Source: Ilyomonas sp965219515
Lineage (GTDB): Bacteria > Bacteroidota > Bacteroidia > Chitinophagales > Chitinophagaceae
DNA: 64,000 bases
Assembly (NCBI GenBank): GCA_965219515.1
Contig: OZ244776.1
Span: 2,852,001 to 2,916,000 of the forward strand
Direction of reading: 5' to 3'
Shown piece by piece: positions 63,610-64,000 of the stretch (position 1 is the first letter of the stretch; each line of letters opens with the position of its first letter). The notes under the pieces are model-generated. The model saw only the letters and a program-made list of their open reading frames with translations. It did not search any database and was not told the DNA's origin. The position numbers were made by a program, and so were the translations under genes.

Positions 63610-64000
63610 ATGAAAGCATTAAACACAATTCTTCTAATTCTTGCCTCTTATGATTACGAATCTTTGCAGACTACACTGAATAGCTTAGATCATACATTAC
63701 TTAATAAGGAAAGAGTAATTATCATCCTAAATGGAAATACTTCTTTGCCTTCCCGTATTGTAGAGTATGTTGCAAGAAAATGGAGTGCCAAAAAACCTGA
63801 AACAAGATTTGTAATAAGACCATTAGCATCACCCGTTGAACCCTTTTCGCCATCAAAGAAGTGATTCTGGAAAGCGAGCTTTGTAAAGATGTTGATTATA
63901 TATGCAAGATTGATGATGATATAATACCCTTACAAAAAAACTGGATCCAAAATTTGCTCCATCATTATATTAATCTTTCTCAACTTTCAGAAACAGGCTT
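63610..64000 (+). pseudogene. Glycosyltransferase-like gene (family 2 type), frameshifted, 3' end outside window
   Basis: The first 84 codons (MKALNTILLILASYDYESLQ, then NKERVIIILNGNTSLPSRIV) look like the nucleotide-binding start of a GT-A glycosyltransferase. They end at a stop at 63862-63864. One extra T in the TTTT run at 63844-63847 restores the frame, which then reads FAIKEVILESELCKDVDYIC, KIDDDIIPLQKNWIQNLLHH and on to the window edge; IDDD is the expected metal-binding DxD. Likely a sugar transferase for a surface glycan or a modified peptide; the acceptor is unknown. Whether the lesion is real cannot be told from sequence alone. Confidence 0.6.

Noticed and set aside
1..64000. CRISPR array, diversity-generating retroelement or prophage
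   Set aside because: No regular spaced repeats, no reverse transcriptase and no phage structural genes were seen.

Overview
This window looks like a chromosomal segment of a Bacteroidota bacterium, most likely a member of the Chitinophagaceae. Pointers are type IX secretion genes (PorU sortase, PorV), several secreted proteins with T9SS type A or type B (CHU_C) tails, delta-60 repeat proteins, DUF5020 and DUF4369/TlpA proteins, TAnnTTTG-type -7 promoter boxes, and AT-rich intergenic DNA with dispersed short repeats. Most genes are on the minus strand.

Layout. 0-6.6 kb: the 5' two thirds of porU, then porV and kdsA. 7-12.5 kb: a beta-helix lipoprotein and two tandem paralogous delta-60/T9SS proteins. 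13-17.2 kb: a sulfur module (MBL-rhodanese, split YeeE/YedE pair, TauE/SafE exporter, Crp/Fnr regulator). 17.3-24.6 kb: an SPFH protein, a large M28 zinc peptidase, an ECF sigma factor overlapping a membrane/outer-membrane protein, and a lipoprotein whose upstream region is interrupted by a complete IS630-type element (24630-25711, perfect 18-bp ends, TA duplication). 25.8-34.7 kb: metabolic genes (histone-deacetylase-like hydrolase, MsrB, threonine aldolase, rmlBCA, HAD phosphatase).

34.8-45 kb is an accessory island of nested wrecks: a truncated tRNA-Ile, an IS1182-type transposase cut off by a RAYT/REP element, an IS110-type element with a structured upstream region that could be its bridge RNA, and a giant SpvB/FG-GAP/RHS gene. 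The RHS gene loses its 3' end at the IS110 element and carries two in-frame UGA codons and a frameshift. Beside it lie a mini-YD protein with a T9SS tail and another gene split by an in-frame UGA.

45.6-60.5 kb is ordinary core genome: DinB, TIGR02757, guanylate kinase, a CHU_C adhesin-like protein, an M28 peptidase, an ArsR-AHSA1-DoxX-YdeI operon with a readable promoter and two operator-like repeats, thiolase, universal stress protein, an adaptor/TolC efflux pair and a di-haem peroxidase.

60.5-64 kb is accessory and decayed again: an internally deleted IS5-type element, a DUF4369-TlpA thiol-disulfide protein split by a stop, a cysteine-rich double-glycine-leader peptide with a frameshift, a decayed unknown gene and a glycosyltransferase with a frameshift that runs off the window.

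The most interesting observations are the in-frame UGA codons at tryptophan-like positions, the Cys-rich GG-leader peptide next to a thioredoxin-like protein, the possible IS110 bridge RNA, and an ECF sigma gene whose conserved N-terminus has no ATG, GTG or TTG start.
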